From an uncultured Clostridia bacterium (GTDB lineage: Bacteria > Bacillota > Clostridia > Lachnospirales > CAG-274), in NCBI GenBank assembly GCA_910579745.1, contig CAJTVH010000005.1, positions 39,809 through 103,808 of the forward strand: a stretch of DNA of 64,000 nt. The letters are read 5' to 3'. The stretch's first letter is position 1, and every line of letters starts with the position of its first letter. A program made the translations under genes and the position numbers. Of the stretch, positions 18,937 through 28,385 are shown piece by piece. The notes beneath the pieces were generated by a model, which worked only from the letters and a program-made list of their open reading frames with translations, had not been told where the DNA came from and searched no databases.

Positions 18937-20004
18937 ATGCTTAACATCAAAATGGATTTGGCTAAAACAAAAAAAGAGAAACCGAATGAGAAAAATTTAA
19001 GCTTCGGAAAATATTATACTGATAATATGTTTATTATGGACTATACTGAGGGAAAAGGATGGCACGACCCTCGAATAGTTCCTTATCAAAATATTTCCCT
19101 CGACCCCGCCGCTATGGTGTTTCACTACGCCCAGGAATCTTTCGAGGGCTTAAAGGCTTATAAAACGTCGGACGGCTCCATTCAGCTTTTCCGACCAGCT
19201 AAAAACGCTGAACGTATGCGGTCCACTCACAAACGTATATGTATTCCGGAAGTTCCCGTGGATGACTTCGTACAAGCGGTAAAAACCCTTGTTTCCGTTG
19301 AGAGAGACTGGGTTCCCTCTGAGCCGGAAACCTCTCTTTATTTAAGACCTTTTGTAATCGCGACCGAAGCTCACCTTGGAGTAAAGCCGTCATCTACATA
19401 TATGTTTATGGTGATAGCGTCTCCAGTCGGAGCGTATTATGAGGAAGGAATGAACCCTGTTAAAATTTTCGTTGAGGATGAGTACGTAAGAGCGACTCCC
19501 GGCGGAACGGGCTTTATTAAATGCGGCGGAAACTACGCGGCGTCGCTGGCGTCTCAGGTTAAAGCTCACGATTTGGGATATTCTCAGGTATTGTGGCTCG
19601 ACGGAGTTGAACGTAAATATGTTGAGGAAGTTGGCTCAATGAATATTTTCTTTAAAATTGACGGAAAATTTTACACAGCCCCGACATCAGGAACGGTTCT
19701 TCCCGGAGTTACTCGCATGTCCTGCATAGAATTGCTTAAGAAATGGGGATATGACGTAAAAGAAGAACACATAGCGATAGTCGATATAATGAGAGCCGCT
19801 AAAGAAGGAAAACTCGAGGAGGTTTTCGGAACAGGTACAGCGGCTGTAATCTCTCCTGTCGGCGAGCTTCGCTATGAGGACGACATAGCTAGAATCAATG
19901 ATTTCAAAACAGGAGAAATCACTCAAAAACTCTACGACACTTTGACCGGTATTCAGTGGGGTAAAATCAAAGACGATATGAACTGGACAGTAAAAGTTGA
20001 TTAA
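18937..20004 (+). CDS. ilvE: Branched-chain amino acid aminotransferase
   Basis: 355 residues, fold-type IV PLP enzyme of the longer group (BCAT II type). It interconverts leucine, isoleucine and valine with their 2-oxo acids using glutamate/2-oxoglutarate. The PLP lysine is in 'GGTGFIKCGGNYAAS'. 'QESFEGLKAY', 'LYLRPFVIAT' and the phosphate-binding 'SGTVLPGVTR' are present. I chose the ATG at 18937; a GTG three codons earlier is also open. Monocistronic, ending at a shared bidirectional terminator. Confidence 0.95.
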   Translation: MLNIKMDLAKTKKEKPNEKNLSFGKYYTDNMFIMDYTEGKGWHDPRIVPYQNISLDPAAMVFHYAQESFEGLKAYKTSDGSIQLFRPAKNAERMRSTHKRICIPEVPVDDFVQAVKTLVSVERDWVPSEPETSLYLRPFVIATEAHLGVKPSSTYMFMVIASPVGAYYEEGMNPVKIFVEDEYVRATPGGTGFIKCGGNYAASLASQVKAHDLGYSQVLWLDGVERKYVEEVGSMNIFFKIDGKFYTAPTSGTVLPGVTRMSCIELLKKWGYDVKEEHIAIVDIMRAAKEGKLEEVFGTGTAAVISPVGELRYEDDIARINDFKTGEITQKLYDTLTGIQWGKIKDDMNWTVKVD

Positions 20005-20148
20005 TAATCCTTTTTGGCGGTTAGCTCTAAATATATACGTCGCTAAACAGCCGTATCCGGCCTGACAATAACATGTGCCCGCCTGTATAATAGCGAGACA
20101 ATAAAAAATATTTAAAAATAAACATTATTTATATATATTAAAAAATAA

Positions 20149-20192
20149 GACAGGCGGGAAGAAAACATAAATTTTCTTCCCGCCTGTCTTTG
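20149..20192. terminator. Bidirectional terminator between ilvE and the phosphatase gene
   Basis: Near-perfect 17-bp stem GACAGGCGGGAAGAAAA with its inverse and a 6-base loop, A-rich before and T-rich after. It serves both converging genes. Confidence 0.85.
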
Positions 20193-20214
20193 ATAAAATG
20201 TTTTTTCTATCAAT

Positions 20215-20679
20215 TTATTCCGGAGTTGCCGTAACAGCTTTTAAAAATCCTGAAAGCCCCATTACTATATCTTCATACGTTATGTCGAAATTCCCTGTAT
20301 ACCATGGGTCGGCTATATCTCTCTCAAGTCCGCTAAAATAAAGAAGTTTAAATATCTTGCCGTCAGGGTCTCCTCCAAAAACTTTTTTCATATTAACAAC
20401 GTTCATACTGTCCATACCGATAATATAATCAAATTTATCATAATCGGACTTTTTAATTCTAACCGCCGTTTTGCTCTCGTCAAAAATCACGCCGACTTCC
20501 TTTAGCTTTCTTCTTGTCCCGCTATGAATGTGGTTTCCTATTTCCTCATCGCTTGTGGCGGCGGATAAAATCAAAAACTTATCCTCTAAATTTTCTTTTT
20601 TGACCATATCTTTAAAAACAAACTCCGCCATAGTTGAACGGCAGATATTGCCGTGGCATACAAAAAGGACCTTTATCAT
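20215..20679 (-). CDS. Low-molecular-weight protein tyrosine phosphatase
   Basis: 154 residues. The N-terminal P-loop 'VCHGNICRS' carries nucleophile C8 and R14, and the general-acid loop is 'DPWYTGNF'. It removes phosphate from tyrosines or small phospho-compounds. Many bacterial members act with polysaccharide-export tyrosine kinases, but no kinase is next to it. Its start lies 17 bases after the stop of the SLH gene upstream, so the two may be co-transcribed. Confidence 0.93.
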   Translation of the reverse strand: MIKVLFVCHGNICRSTMAEFVFKDMVKKENLEDKFLILSAATSDEEIGNHIHSGTRRKLKEVGVIFDESKTAVRIKKSDYDKFDYIIGMDSMNVVNMKKVFGGDPDGKIFKLLYFSGLERDIADPWYTGNFDITYEDIVMGLSGFLKAVTATPE

Positions 20680-20696
20680 AAATATCCCCCTATTTA

Positions 20697-22031
20697 TCAG
20701 CCTATCACGCCTATAGAAGCGGCTTCATCAGGCAGGTTAATAACTAAACCGTCATTCTCAGCTTCAGGAAGATACAAATCATAGGCTTCCGCCTCGTCCT
20801 CCCCATCGTCAAAAATAAAATTCTCGGGCTTCGCCTCGTCTCCGCCCTCGCCTGTGATAACAAAGTCTTTTATGTCTTTATACTCGTCAAGGCCCTCCGG
20901 CTTATCGATAACCGTATTGTCTATATCCCTAAGCGTATAATCAGACTCCATCTCATAATCTATACAACTGTTATCGTCACCGATTCTCATATCACAGTAA
21001 GCGTCATAACTTAATATGCTGCCATTCTCGTCAATATGCATAATTGTTGAGAAATTAGCGAGTTTAAGCTCTCCGGCAAAATTCTCCGGCATAACCTTCA
21101 AATCTGAGATTATATCATTAGCGTCAATCTCGGCGTATAAATCTTTTGTTCCGTCGGCGTTCTTTTTAACATATCCCAAAATAAAAGAACTCTCCTCTAA
21201 ATCACCGGCTATGTCATAATAATTTAACCCCATATCAGACATCATCTTGTTAAAATCAACTTCCATTTTAATTTTAACCCCGTCAGTGTCTATATAGTAA
21301 GTATTGTCATTATAATACAAATTCATTTTCTGCTTTATGCTTTCTTGATAAGAGCTGTCTAAACTTCCCGACATCTCAATGTCAAATTTCTCTAAATCAT
21401 TCACAATCGTTTTCAAAGAACCTGTCATGGCTATTTTTACTTTTTCAGAGTCCGCGCCAAGAATTTTCATAGTCATATTTATATTTGAGTTTACATCCAT
21501 AGTAAAAGATTTTAACTCCTTATATTTTTCATCCACCCTGTTATAAAGCTCTAAAGCTTCTTCCCTGTTCTTTTTAAGATTGCTTATGATAACCGCCAGT
21601 TCAGCGTTTGTGACAGGGTTGTCTGGTTTAAAGGTGCCGTCAGCGTATCCGTTTAAAAGGCCGGCGTTGGCGCACCTTTGAATACTGTAGCTATGCTCGC
21701 TTTCCGAAATATCTGAAAAAGAAACTTGCAAAGTTCTGTTATCTCTCGGCAAAAACCCTTGTAAATATGATGCGAGTTCCCCTCTTTTAATATAACCCCC
21801 TCCCATATCAGCGGCAGTCTCAGAGAAATTGTTTTTAAAAACAGATGATAACGCCAGTTGAGCGGTCGATTTTAAAGCGTTTGAGTTAGCGTCAAGTCCG
21901 TCGAACCATCCGTCGCTTTTGGCCTCCATAACTTGCCCGTATGCCCAAAAACCCGTATCCAAATCCTCAGCGTAAACGGCTGATGAAAAAATCATAACGG
22001 ATGAAACAAGCAAAGAAACAAATTTTTTCAT
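20697..22031 (-). CDS. Secreted S-layer-homology protein with lipoprotein-like C-terminal region
   Basis: 444 residues. Signal peptide MKKFVSLLVSSVMIFSSAVYA, then SLH segments (about 25-160, clearest in 'AGLLNGYADGTFKPDNPVT'). The rest is a beta-rich region (about 165-400) with 'FTMDVNSNINMTMKIL' and 'MNLYYNDNTYYIDTDG', like the DUF6612 family of exported proteins. SLH would bind it to the wall; the rest has no known activity. The ATG follows GGGGG. No cysteine lipobox is seen. Confidence 0.85.
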   Translation of the reverse strand: MKKFVSLLVSSVMIFSSAVYAEDLDTGFWAYGQVMEAKSDGWFDGLDANSNALKSTAQLALSSVFKNNFSETAADMGGGYIKRGELASYLQGFLPRDNRTLQVSFSDISESEHSYSIQRCANAGLLNGYADGTFKPDNPVTNAELAVIISNLKKNREEALELYNRVDEKYKELKSFTMDVNSNINMTMKILGADSEKVKIAMTGSLKTIVNDLEKFDIEMSGSLDSSYQESIKQKMNLYYNDNTYYIDTDGVKIKMEVDFNKMMSDMGLNYYDIAGDLEESSFILGYVKKNADGTKDLYAEIDANDIISDLKVMPENFAGELKLANFSTIMHIDENGSILSYDAYCDMRIGDDNSCIDYEMESDYTLRDIDNTVIDKPEGLDEYKDIKDFVITGEGGDEAKPENFIFDDGEDEAEAYDLYLPEAENDGLVINLPDEAASIGVIG

Positions 22032-22565
22032 ATTAATAACCCCCTTAAAAAATCATTATTAATCTTTTTATAAATCTACACGCGCGATAAGCGCCGGCGC
22101 CCGTCTTGTTATCACGAAAATCACCTTCCCAAGTTCATAATCCATACCGTGTCTGAAAACTCTGTAACCATTATTCCAGCAATTCCAGCATAGCACAAAA
22201 AAGAATATTTTATAGTCAGGGCTTTTGCCGAAAGTAAAACCGGCTTACGCCGCCCGTTCTTTATAACGCTTATTTAACGAAAGGCGTTTTTTAAACGCCG
22301 CAAGCGTAAAGAAATATCACATAAAATATTTTCTCTATCCTCTTATTAAGAGGAAAACAAAGTAAAAGTGGTTCATTAATTTCGTTTTAGTTTCCATAAT
22401 TTTTAGAATACGTTTTAGTTTTCAGATACTCTCTAAGAAAAACACTTCATAATTATTTTAACTGGTCAAGTAAACACCCCTCTTAACTTAAAAGGCGGAT
22501 ACTTACTCTCTCAGTTAAATCAGCGTTTCCCTAAATAAGCGTCGGCTCCGGCGCTTAAAACTTAC
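22032..22565. other. Intergenic upstream of the SLH gene, with repeat remnants
   Basis: 534 bases without a gene. Contains a small hairpin GGCGTTT-TTT-AAACGCC (22283-22299), possibly the dapL terminator. It also has family-2 ends: GTGTCTGAAAACTCT near 22152 and TTTTAGTTTTCAGATACTCT at 22415-22436. These may bound one decayed element. Confidence 0.45.
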
Positions 22566-23774
22566 TTATTCCGTCGTGTCAAATAACGTCTCAAATCTTC
22601 TCATTGCCTCAACGGTATTTTCTTTATTGTTAAAAGCCGTAAGCCTGAAATAATTCTCGCCGTTTTTACCAAATCCAGCTCCCGGCGTTCCGACCACATT
22701 TATTTTGTTAAGCATAATATCGAAAAAGTCCCATGAATTCATTCCGTTAGGACACTCAAACCAGATATAAGGAGAATTAACCCCTCCGAAATACCTTACG
22801 TTCATTTTCTCCATAGTCTCAGAAATAATTTTGGCGTTTTCCTTGTAAATATTAATCATGGCTTTGGCTTGTTTCATACCCTCCACGGAAAAAACAGTCT
22901 CGGCAGCCCTTTGAACAATATAAGGGACACCGTTAAATTTTGTCGTCTGACGGCGGTTCCACATTTTGTTAAGAGACATTTCCTTTCCGTCTGATGATTT
23001 GCCTTTAAGCTCGTTAGGAATTATCGTATACCCGCATCGAGTTCCTGTAAATCCCGCCGTTTTAGAAAGAGAACAAAACTCAACAGCACATTTTTTAGCG
23101 CCCTCAACGGCGAAAATACTCCTCGGGAGACTGTCGTCTGAAATAAAGCTTTCATAAGCCGAGTCAAAAAGTATAACCGAATCATTTTTAAGGGCGTAAT
23201 CCACCCATATTTTAAGCTGTTCTTTGTTATAAACGGCTCCAGTCGGATTGTTGGGGGAGCAAAGATATATAATGTCCGCGTGAACGTTCTCATCGGGCAT
23301 AGGAAGAAAATTGTTGTCGGCGTTCGCGTCAAGATAAATTATTTTTCTTCCGTTCATTGTGTTTGTATCCACATAAACAGGATAAACGGGATCAGGAACC
23401 ATAACGACGTTGTCTATGTCGAAAAGATCCGTAATATTTCCCGTGTCGCTTTTCGCTCCGTCGCTTACGAATATCTCACTGTCATCGATTTCAACGCCGT
23501 TTCTTTTATAATATTCCTTAATAGCGTTTCTCAAAAAGTCATAGCCCTGTTCCGGGCCATAGCCTCTGAAAGTTTCGGCGGCGCCCATCTCGTCTACGGC
23601 TTTGTGAAGGCTTTTTATAACCTCGTCCGCCAAGGGCAGGGTAACGTCCCCTATTCCCAAACGTATAACCTTTTTATCCGGGTTTTGGGCTGTAAAGGCG
23701 TTCACTCTTTTAGCTATTTCGGAAAAAAGATAGCTTTCTTTTAAATTAAGATAGTTTTCATTAAACTTAGCCAT
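22566..23774 (-). CDS. dapL: LL-diaminopimelate aminotransferase
   Basis: 402 residues from the ATG at 23774. An earlier ATG two codons upstream directly abuts the AGGAGGT site and is too close. Fold-type I PLP enzyme that converts tetrahydrodipicolinate directly to LL-diaminopimelate with glutamate, for lysine and peptidoglycan synthesis. Lysine is in 'CSLSKTAGFTGTRCGY'. 'YLCSPNNPTGAVY' and 'FRGYGPEQGYDFLR' match the DapL subfamily. Stand-alone, with repeats on both sides. Confidence 0.93.
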   Translation of the reverse strand: MAKFNENYLNLKESYLFSEIAKRVNAFTAQNPDKKVIRLGIGDVTLPLADEVIKSLHKAVDEMGAAETFRGYGPEQGYDFLRNAIKEYYKRNGVEIDDSEIFVSDGAKSDTGNITDLFDIDNVVMVPDPVYPVYVDTNTMNGRKIIYLDANADNNFLPMPDENVHADIIYLCSPNNPTGAVYNKEQLKIWVDYALKNDSVILFDSAYESFISDDSLPRSIFAVEGAKKCAVEFCSLSKTAGFTGTRCGYTIIPNELKGKSSDGKEMSLNKMWNRRQTTKFNGVPYIVQRAAETVFSVEGMKQAKAMINIYKENAKIISETMEKMNVRYFGGVNSPYIWFECPNGMNSWDFFDIMLNKINVVGTPGAGFGKNGENYFRLTAFNNKENTVEAMRRFETLFDTTE

Positions 23775-23819
23775 TTCCATACCTCCTAAAAAATTTAAGG
23801 AAACATTGATTTTCTTTGT

Positions 23820-24000
23820 TAAAGCGTATTTAAAAACTCTGTATCTATTGTTAAAACTGACTGAAATTTTAACTATCAAAAAAATTGAGTTTTTTTATAA
23901 AGCTGAAATATCCAAAAAGTCATAAAAAATAAAATGAGCACGCCTCGCTTTACTTTTTATGATTTCTTGCGGACATTTTAGTTTTCAGACACGCTTTAAA
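23820..24000. repeat. Family-2 inverted-end repeat
   Basis: Left end AAAGCGTATTTAAAAACTCT and right end TTTTAGTTTTCAGACACGCT are inverse. The interior has 'ATATCCAAAAAGTCATAAAAA', shared with the copy at 31070-31232. It fills the gap between dapL and the next aminotransferase. Confidence 0.65.
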
Positions 24001-24093
24001 ATATTTTTTAATTATATCAAAAAAATATGGTATTGTAAAACATTTTTTCCAAAACTCCCTTTATTAATTGAACAGCCATGATAAAACTCACGT

Positions 24094-25365
24094 TTACATC
24101 GTTTCCAGCGCTTTATTTACAGTAGCCAATTTAATACAGGCGGATATAACCTCCATAGCCGTTTTAAGCTCCTCTAAATATGGATATGTCGGGGCGAGGC
24201 GGAAACAATCGTCTTTAGGATTTAAATGATAAGGATGAGTAGCTCCCGCTTCCGTTAATACCACGCCCGCCTCCTTGGCTAACCTTACAATTTCCCTTGC
24301 GCAGCCCTCTTTGGTATATACCGTGACAAAATACCCCCCGTCAGGTTTAAGCCACTGACACATTTTGTTATCCTCGAAATTAGCGTCCAATATCTCATTG
24401 ACCATATCAAACTTAGGTTTTAAAATAGCGGCGTGTTTTTTCATATGATTTTTAACGTTTTCGGCGTTTTTGAAAAACTTAGCGAAAGAAAGCTGCGTCA
24501 CTTTGTCATATCCGATAGTCTGAATAGACATTCTCTTCATAATTTCCTTGATATTGTTGTCACTCGCGGCGATAATAGCCACTCCTGACCCCGGAAAGGT
24601 AACCTTTGACGTTGAGAAAAACATATAAATTCTGTCCTGAGTATTATATTTCTCGGCATACTCAAAAATATTCGCTATAGTGTTTTCCTTATAAATGTGA
24701 TGTATAGCGTAAGCGTTATCCCAGAAAATACGAAAATCCTCAGCGGCGGTTTTCATTTTCACAAGTCTGTCAATAACATCATCGCTGTAAATCTCGCCTG
24801 TGGGATTAGAGTATAACGGAACGCATATAATACCTTTAACGGCCTCGTCCTCGGCGGCAAGCTTTTCCACCATATCCATGTCGGGTCCGTCGCCTTTTAA
24901 CGGCACGGAAATCATCTCGGCGCCAAATTCCTCACATATTGAGAAATGCCTGTCATATCCCGGAACCGGACATAAAATTTTAACCTTAGGAAGTTTACAC
25001 CATGGTGTGCTTCCCAAAGCCCCGAAAAGATATACCCTGGCGAAAGTATCGTAAATAAGGTTTAAAGCCGAGTTTCCGCCGATAATAATATTTTTTGACG
25101 GAAGATTAAAAATCTGGGAGAAAATTTCCCTTGTCTCGGAAAGCCCCTCAAGAACACCATAGTTGCGGACATCATAATTGCCGGAGGTATGAAAATCCCT
25201 TGGCCCGTTAAGAAGCTCGTTTGATATATCAAGCTGCTTCGCTCCCGGCTTTCCCCTCGACATATCAAGTTTAAGCCCCATTTCCTTATAATTATTATAC
25301 GTTTTTAAATATTCCTCTCGTTTTGATATTAACTCATCTTTTGACATATCTTTTAATTCAGACAT
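24094..25365 (-). CDS. Aspartate aminotransferase, group Ic (AspT type)
   Basis: 423 residues, longer than ordinary class I aspartate aminotransferases and of the type first recognised in Corynebacterium (Asp_aminotransf family). Early 'LDMSRGKPGAKQLDIS' and 'GGNSALNLIYD' are diagnostic. The PLP lysine is in 'FFSTSKVTFPGSG', and the phosphate clamp is in 'PDGGYFVTV'. Substrate preference for aspartate is by family. ATG follows AAAGGAG. Although next to dapL, repeats separate them, so an operon is uncertain. Confidence 0.9.
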   Translation of the reverse strand: MSELKDMSKDELISKREEYLKTYNNYKEMGLKLDMSRGKPGAKQLDISNELLNGPRDFHTSGNYDVRNYGVLEGLSETREIFSQIFNLPSKNIIIGGNSALNLIYDTFARVYLFGALGSTPWCKLPKVKILCPVPGYDRHFSICEEFGAEMISVPLKGDGPDMDMVEKLAAEDEAVKGIICVPLYSNPTGEIYSDDVIDRLVKMKTAAEDFRIFWDNAYAIHHIYKENTIANIFEYAEKYNTQDRIYMFFSTSKVTFPGSGVAIIAASDNNIKEIMKRMSIQTIGYDKVTQLSFAKFFKNAENVKNHMKKHAAILKPKFDMVNEILDANFEDNKMCQWLKPDGGYFVTVYTKEGCAREIVRLAKEAGVVLTEAGATHPYHLNPKDDCFRLAPTYPYLEELKTAMEVISACIKLATVNKALETM

Positions 25366-25409
25366 AATAAATTTCTCCTTTCTGAGATTTTAACGGATTA
25401 TGTAAAGCT

Positions 25410-25609
25410 AAAGCGTGTTTGAAAATTACTTGGTGTCTGTTAAAACATCGTAAATAATAAATCATATTATAGCGAACCAATAAAATAATAAACGGATAAG
25501 CTCTAAAAATTTAATATATTAAGACCTTCTTTTGTTGGCTCCCGCTAAAAATTTCTCAAGTTTCCGTAAATTTATAATCGTTTTTTTCAGTTTTCAAACA
25601 CGTTCTGAT
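25410..25609. repeat. Family-2 repeat interrupted by a family-1 repeat
   Basis: Outer ends AAAGCGTGTTTGAAAATTAC and CAGTTTTCAAACACGTTCTG are inverse. Between them, 25468-25576 carries family-1 ends (TATAGCGAACCAATAAAATA ... CCCGCTAAAAATTT). One element therefore appears nested in the other. From 25610 to 26070 I see nothing but AT-rich sequence. Confidence 0.6.
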
Positions 25610-26070
25610 AAAATATGAATTTTTCAAAAAATATTTAGTCAAAAAACAGAAAATAATAAATTTTCAAAAAAACAATTTCATTTATGAACATTATATCATA
25701 AAATTCATCTGTTGTCTTGTAAAAAATAAAAAAAAATAATCTCTTTTCTGTAAAAAAACAAAATAAAATGCAGGAACTATATTTTTAACCTGCAAAATTC
25801 AAATAAAATGATTTTTATAATAAACTTCTTTTAATTGCCATAGTGACGTAGCCTTGAAAGAATCCTATTCAATAATATCCCGTAAATAAAAAATAGTCTC
25901 CCGCTTTATAATCCTAACTATATACTTTCATTGATTTTTAATCCTTTGGTATCCAAACGTCTCTCAAATTTCCTGTGATGATATAAAACTATATGAAAGG
26001 TTATAAGAAAACATCATACTGTACGATTATGGCTATCAATGCTATTTCACAATAAATAAAAAGAGGAAAA

Positions 26071-26157
26071 ATGATAGAAAAGTATAATTTACATGGTATA
26101 ATTAAAATTGTAAAAACATTGGCAAATGGAAACTTGTATATTACGCTGAGAGGATAG
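26071..26157 (+). CDS. Short ORF of 28 residues upstream of the hydrolase
   Basis: ATG after AAGAGG gives MIEKYNLHGIIKIVKTL..., stopping 9 bases before the hydrolase start. It may be a leader peptide or the stump of an older gene. No function recognised. Confidence 0.3.
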   Translation: MIEKYNLHGIIKIVKTLANGNLYITLRG

Positions 26158-26166
26158 ATAATATTT

Positions 26167-26934
26167 ATGGTACGTTTATATGGTAAAGCGCCTTATAAAA
26201 TAGTTTTGGTTCATGGCGGGCCTGGGGCAATAGGGTCATTAAAAGGATTTGCGCGAGAATTAAACACATTATCACATATTGGTGTCGTTGAGGCTATACA
26301 ATCAAAATATTCAATAGCTGAACTGATAGAGGAACTATATAACCAAATTAATGATAACTGTAACGATAAAGTGTCATTAATTGGACATTCTTGGGGATCA
26401 TGGTTAGTAGCGCTTTTCGCGGGAAAATACCCTGAGTTAATCGAGAGAATATTTTTAATTGGCAGTGGTCCGCTTGAGGATAAATACGTTTCGGAGATAG
26501 CCGCTCGTAGATTTGAAAACCTCTCCGAAGAAGATTGCTCGATATTTCAAAGATTATCTGACAATCGAGCTACCGCTGAGGATATGAAAAAAATTCCTAA
26601 AATATTTGAAAAATCAGATAACTATTGTCTAGAAAATAAGGATTTACACAGAGCGGATAAAACAGATAATCAAATGCATAATATAGTATGGGAAGAAGCG
26701 TCTAAATTAAGAACTCAAGGAGAATTATTAACATCTTTTAAACAAATTAAATGTAAAATAGTTTTGATACAAGGAGAAATTGACCCGCATCCGGCGAATG
26801 GAATAATCATACCATTGAGAGAAAATTGTATAGAGTGCGAATCGTATATTTTAAAAAAGTGCGGGCATAGCCCATTTATGGAAAAATACGCGAAAAAAAT
26901 TTTCTATAAAATTTTGCTTCAAATTATTAAGTAA
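26167..26934 (+). CDS. Alpha/beta hydrolase
   Basis: 255 residues. 'HGGPG' (16-20) is the oxyanion-hole motif of proline-iminopeptidase-like hydrolases. 'IGHSWGSW' holds nucleophile S75. 'IQGEIDPHPAN' supplies the aspartate and 'CGHSPF' the histidine, so the triad is complete. There is no signal peptide. Substrate unknown. It opens a patch of unrelated, apparently acquired genes (26-30 kb) and is the only plus-strand gene there. Confidence 0.85.
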   Translation: MVRLYGKAPYKIVLVHGGPGAIGSLKGFARELNTLSHIGVVEAIQSKYSIAELIEELYNQINDNCNDKVSLIGHSWGSWLVALFAGKYPELIERIFLIGSGPLEDKYVSEIAARRFENLSEEDCSIFQRLSDNRATAEDMKKIPKIFEKSDNYCLENKDLHRADKTDNQMHNIVWEEASKLRTQGELLTSFKQIKCKIVLIQGEIDPHPANGIIIPLRENCIECESYILKKCGHSPFMEKYAKKIFYKILLQIIK

Positions 26935-26990
26935 ATTCCTGTTTGTATGCTTTTTCCATATCTTTCCCCTATTTTCAAGGCTCTGCCCGC

Positions 26991-27059
26991 AATGGCTGGC
27001 TGGACGATAACGGGTGCGTATTTCTCTACTTCACCCAGGAGGAAGCTATGGCCATGTAG
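26991..27059 (+). pseudogene. 3' fragment of a mobile-element gene
   Basis: In-frame 'NGWLDDNGCVFLYFTQEEAM' ending at TAG 27059. The 'FLYFTQEEAM' ending looks like the C-terminus of small proteins carried by integrative conjugative elements. The fragment is richer in G+C than its surroundings and has no start. Identification is tentative. Confidence 0.3.
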
Positions 27060-27087
27060 TGGCATAACTAGTGGTAGGAATTATAGT

Positions 27088-28035
27088 TTATAAATCGCCT
27101 TTTGCCAACAAATTGTCTTTACCCATACCACAGACATATTGATTTGAATCATATTTATAGCAAACATCTAAAAAATCTGATCGTTGTTTTGAATCATTCA
27201 TTATTTTTACAAGTAATTCATGCGGAACTGTTCTTGCATATGCTCCGGGACCTGCCATCTCAATATTTTTCACTCCAAAGCGGCGCAGTAAACCTTCTAA
27301 TTCATCCGGCAGAAAAGTATATGTTATACACCACGGAGCGCCTCCTTTTTCATATTCGGCTATTTCGTTTTCCCCTCCCATAAGCCCGTCTGCCATGAGT
27401 TTTTCTATATTGCTCTTTTTAAAAGAAAATATATCTATTGCATTTTGTCTGTTAGATATACACCATTGTACAAACGGGTCATCAGAATGTTCATTCAGTA
27501 TAAATTGATTTTTTTGAATTGGATTAGCAAGATACGGCAAACTACCCAAACGGCTTGTTACACTTATTATAATACGTTTTTTTGCAATACGCACAAGCTC
27601 ACCGATAACCTGCTCCTGATTCGGATAGGTATATGAAATCGGTGCATCAAAAGAAACAACCATATCAAAGGATTTATTTGTATACTCACTTAAATCTTCC
27701 AATGCGCCTTTTACAAAAGTTATTCTGTCTATAACACCCGCTTTTTTCGCCAGTTCTTTTGCTTTGTCTATCATAGGCTGAGATATATCAAAATGTGTAA
27801 CCCGGCAGCCATGTTTTGCAAGAAGGATAGAAAATCGCCCACACCCTGCACCAGCGTCAAAAACAGTCTCTATACCCTCTAAATTATCAAGAAGTTTTCT
27901 CTCTATATGGTTTTTCTGAATAATATCATCAATATAAGTTTCCTCACGATGGCTCTCAAGTTCCCCCTTATCAGGCAGATTCCACATACGCTCAGATATT
28001 TTCCTGCTATAATCCTTAATACTATTTTTATTCAC
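27088..28035 (-). CDS. Class I SAM-dependent methyltransferase
   Basis: 315 residues. Motif I 'VFDAGAGCGRFSILLAKHGC' (about 59-78), motif II 'THFDISQPMI', motif 'FVKGALEDL' and 'DMVVSFDAPISYTYP'. The C-terminal part includes 'GGAPWCITYTFLPDELEGLL'. Probably a small-molecule methyltransferase; substrate unknown. It lies next to a phosphotransferase remnant in a region with mobile-element signs, so likely horizontally acquired. ATG start, with CGGAGG upstream. Confidence 0.82.
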   Translation of the reverse strand: MNKNSIKDYSRKISERMWNLPDKGELESHREETYIDDIIQKNHIERKLLDNLEGIETVFDAGAGCGRFSILLAKHGCRVTHFDISQPMIDKAKELAKKAGVIDRITFVKGALEDLSEYTNKSFDMVVSFDAPISYTYPNQEQVIGELVRIAKKRIIISVTSRLGSLPYLANPIQKNQFILNEHSDDPFVQWCISNRQNAIDIFSFKKSNIEKLMADGLMGGENEIAEYEKGGAPWCITYTFLPDELEGLLRRFGVKNIEMAGPGAYARTVPHELLVKIMNDSKQRSDFLDVCYKYDSNQYVCGMGKDNLLAKGDL

Positions 28036-28385
28036 TTAAAATTCCTCCGTTAAATTTAGAATCCTGTTTCCTCACAAGTAAAGCGGTTTTAAAATTTAGT
28101 TAAGCCTTAATTCATCAAAAATAGCGATAAGCCATCGGGTCATACCCTTATTTATCTCAAAAAGTTCCGTATATTTGTCCTGCTCTGAAAACCATGCTGT
28201 GCTAACTAGCTGATCTGCCATAACCACATATGGAAGTGCCGCACATTCCTCATCGGTAAGTTTTACTATACTGTCATAACCCCAAAGAATATTCCGGTAA
28301 ATTTCCAGCCACTTTGATAACTTGGCTTGATCATTTTCATCAAAGCTCTCACTTAAAATTGCCAAAGCCGCATAGCCAGGGATCA

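Noticed and set aside
23280..23744. 154-residue plus-strand ORF inside dapL
   Set aside because: Antisense shadow of a conserved enzyme frame.
24094..25365. Part of a dapL operon
   Set aside because: A family-2 repeat and more than 300 bases separate it from dapL, so co-transcription is not supported.
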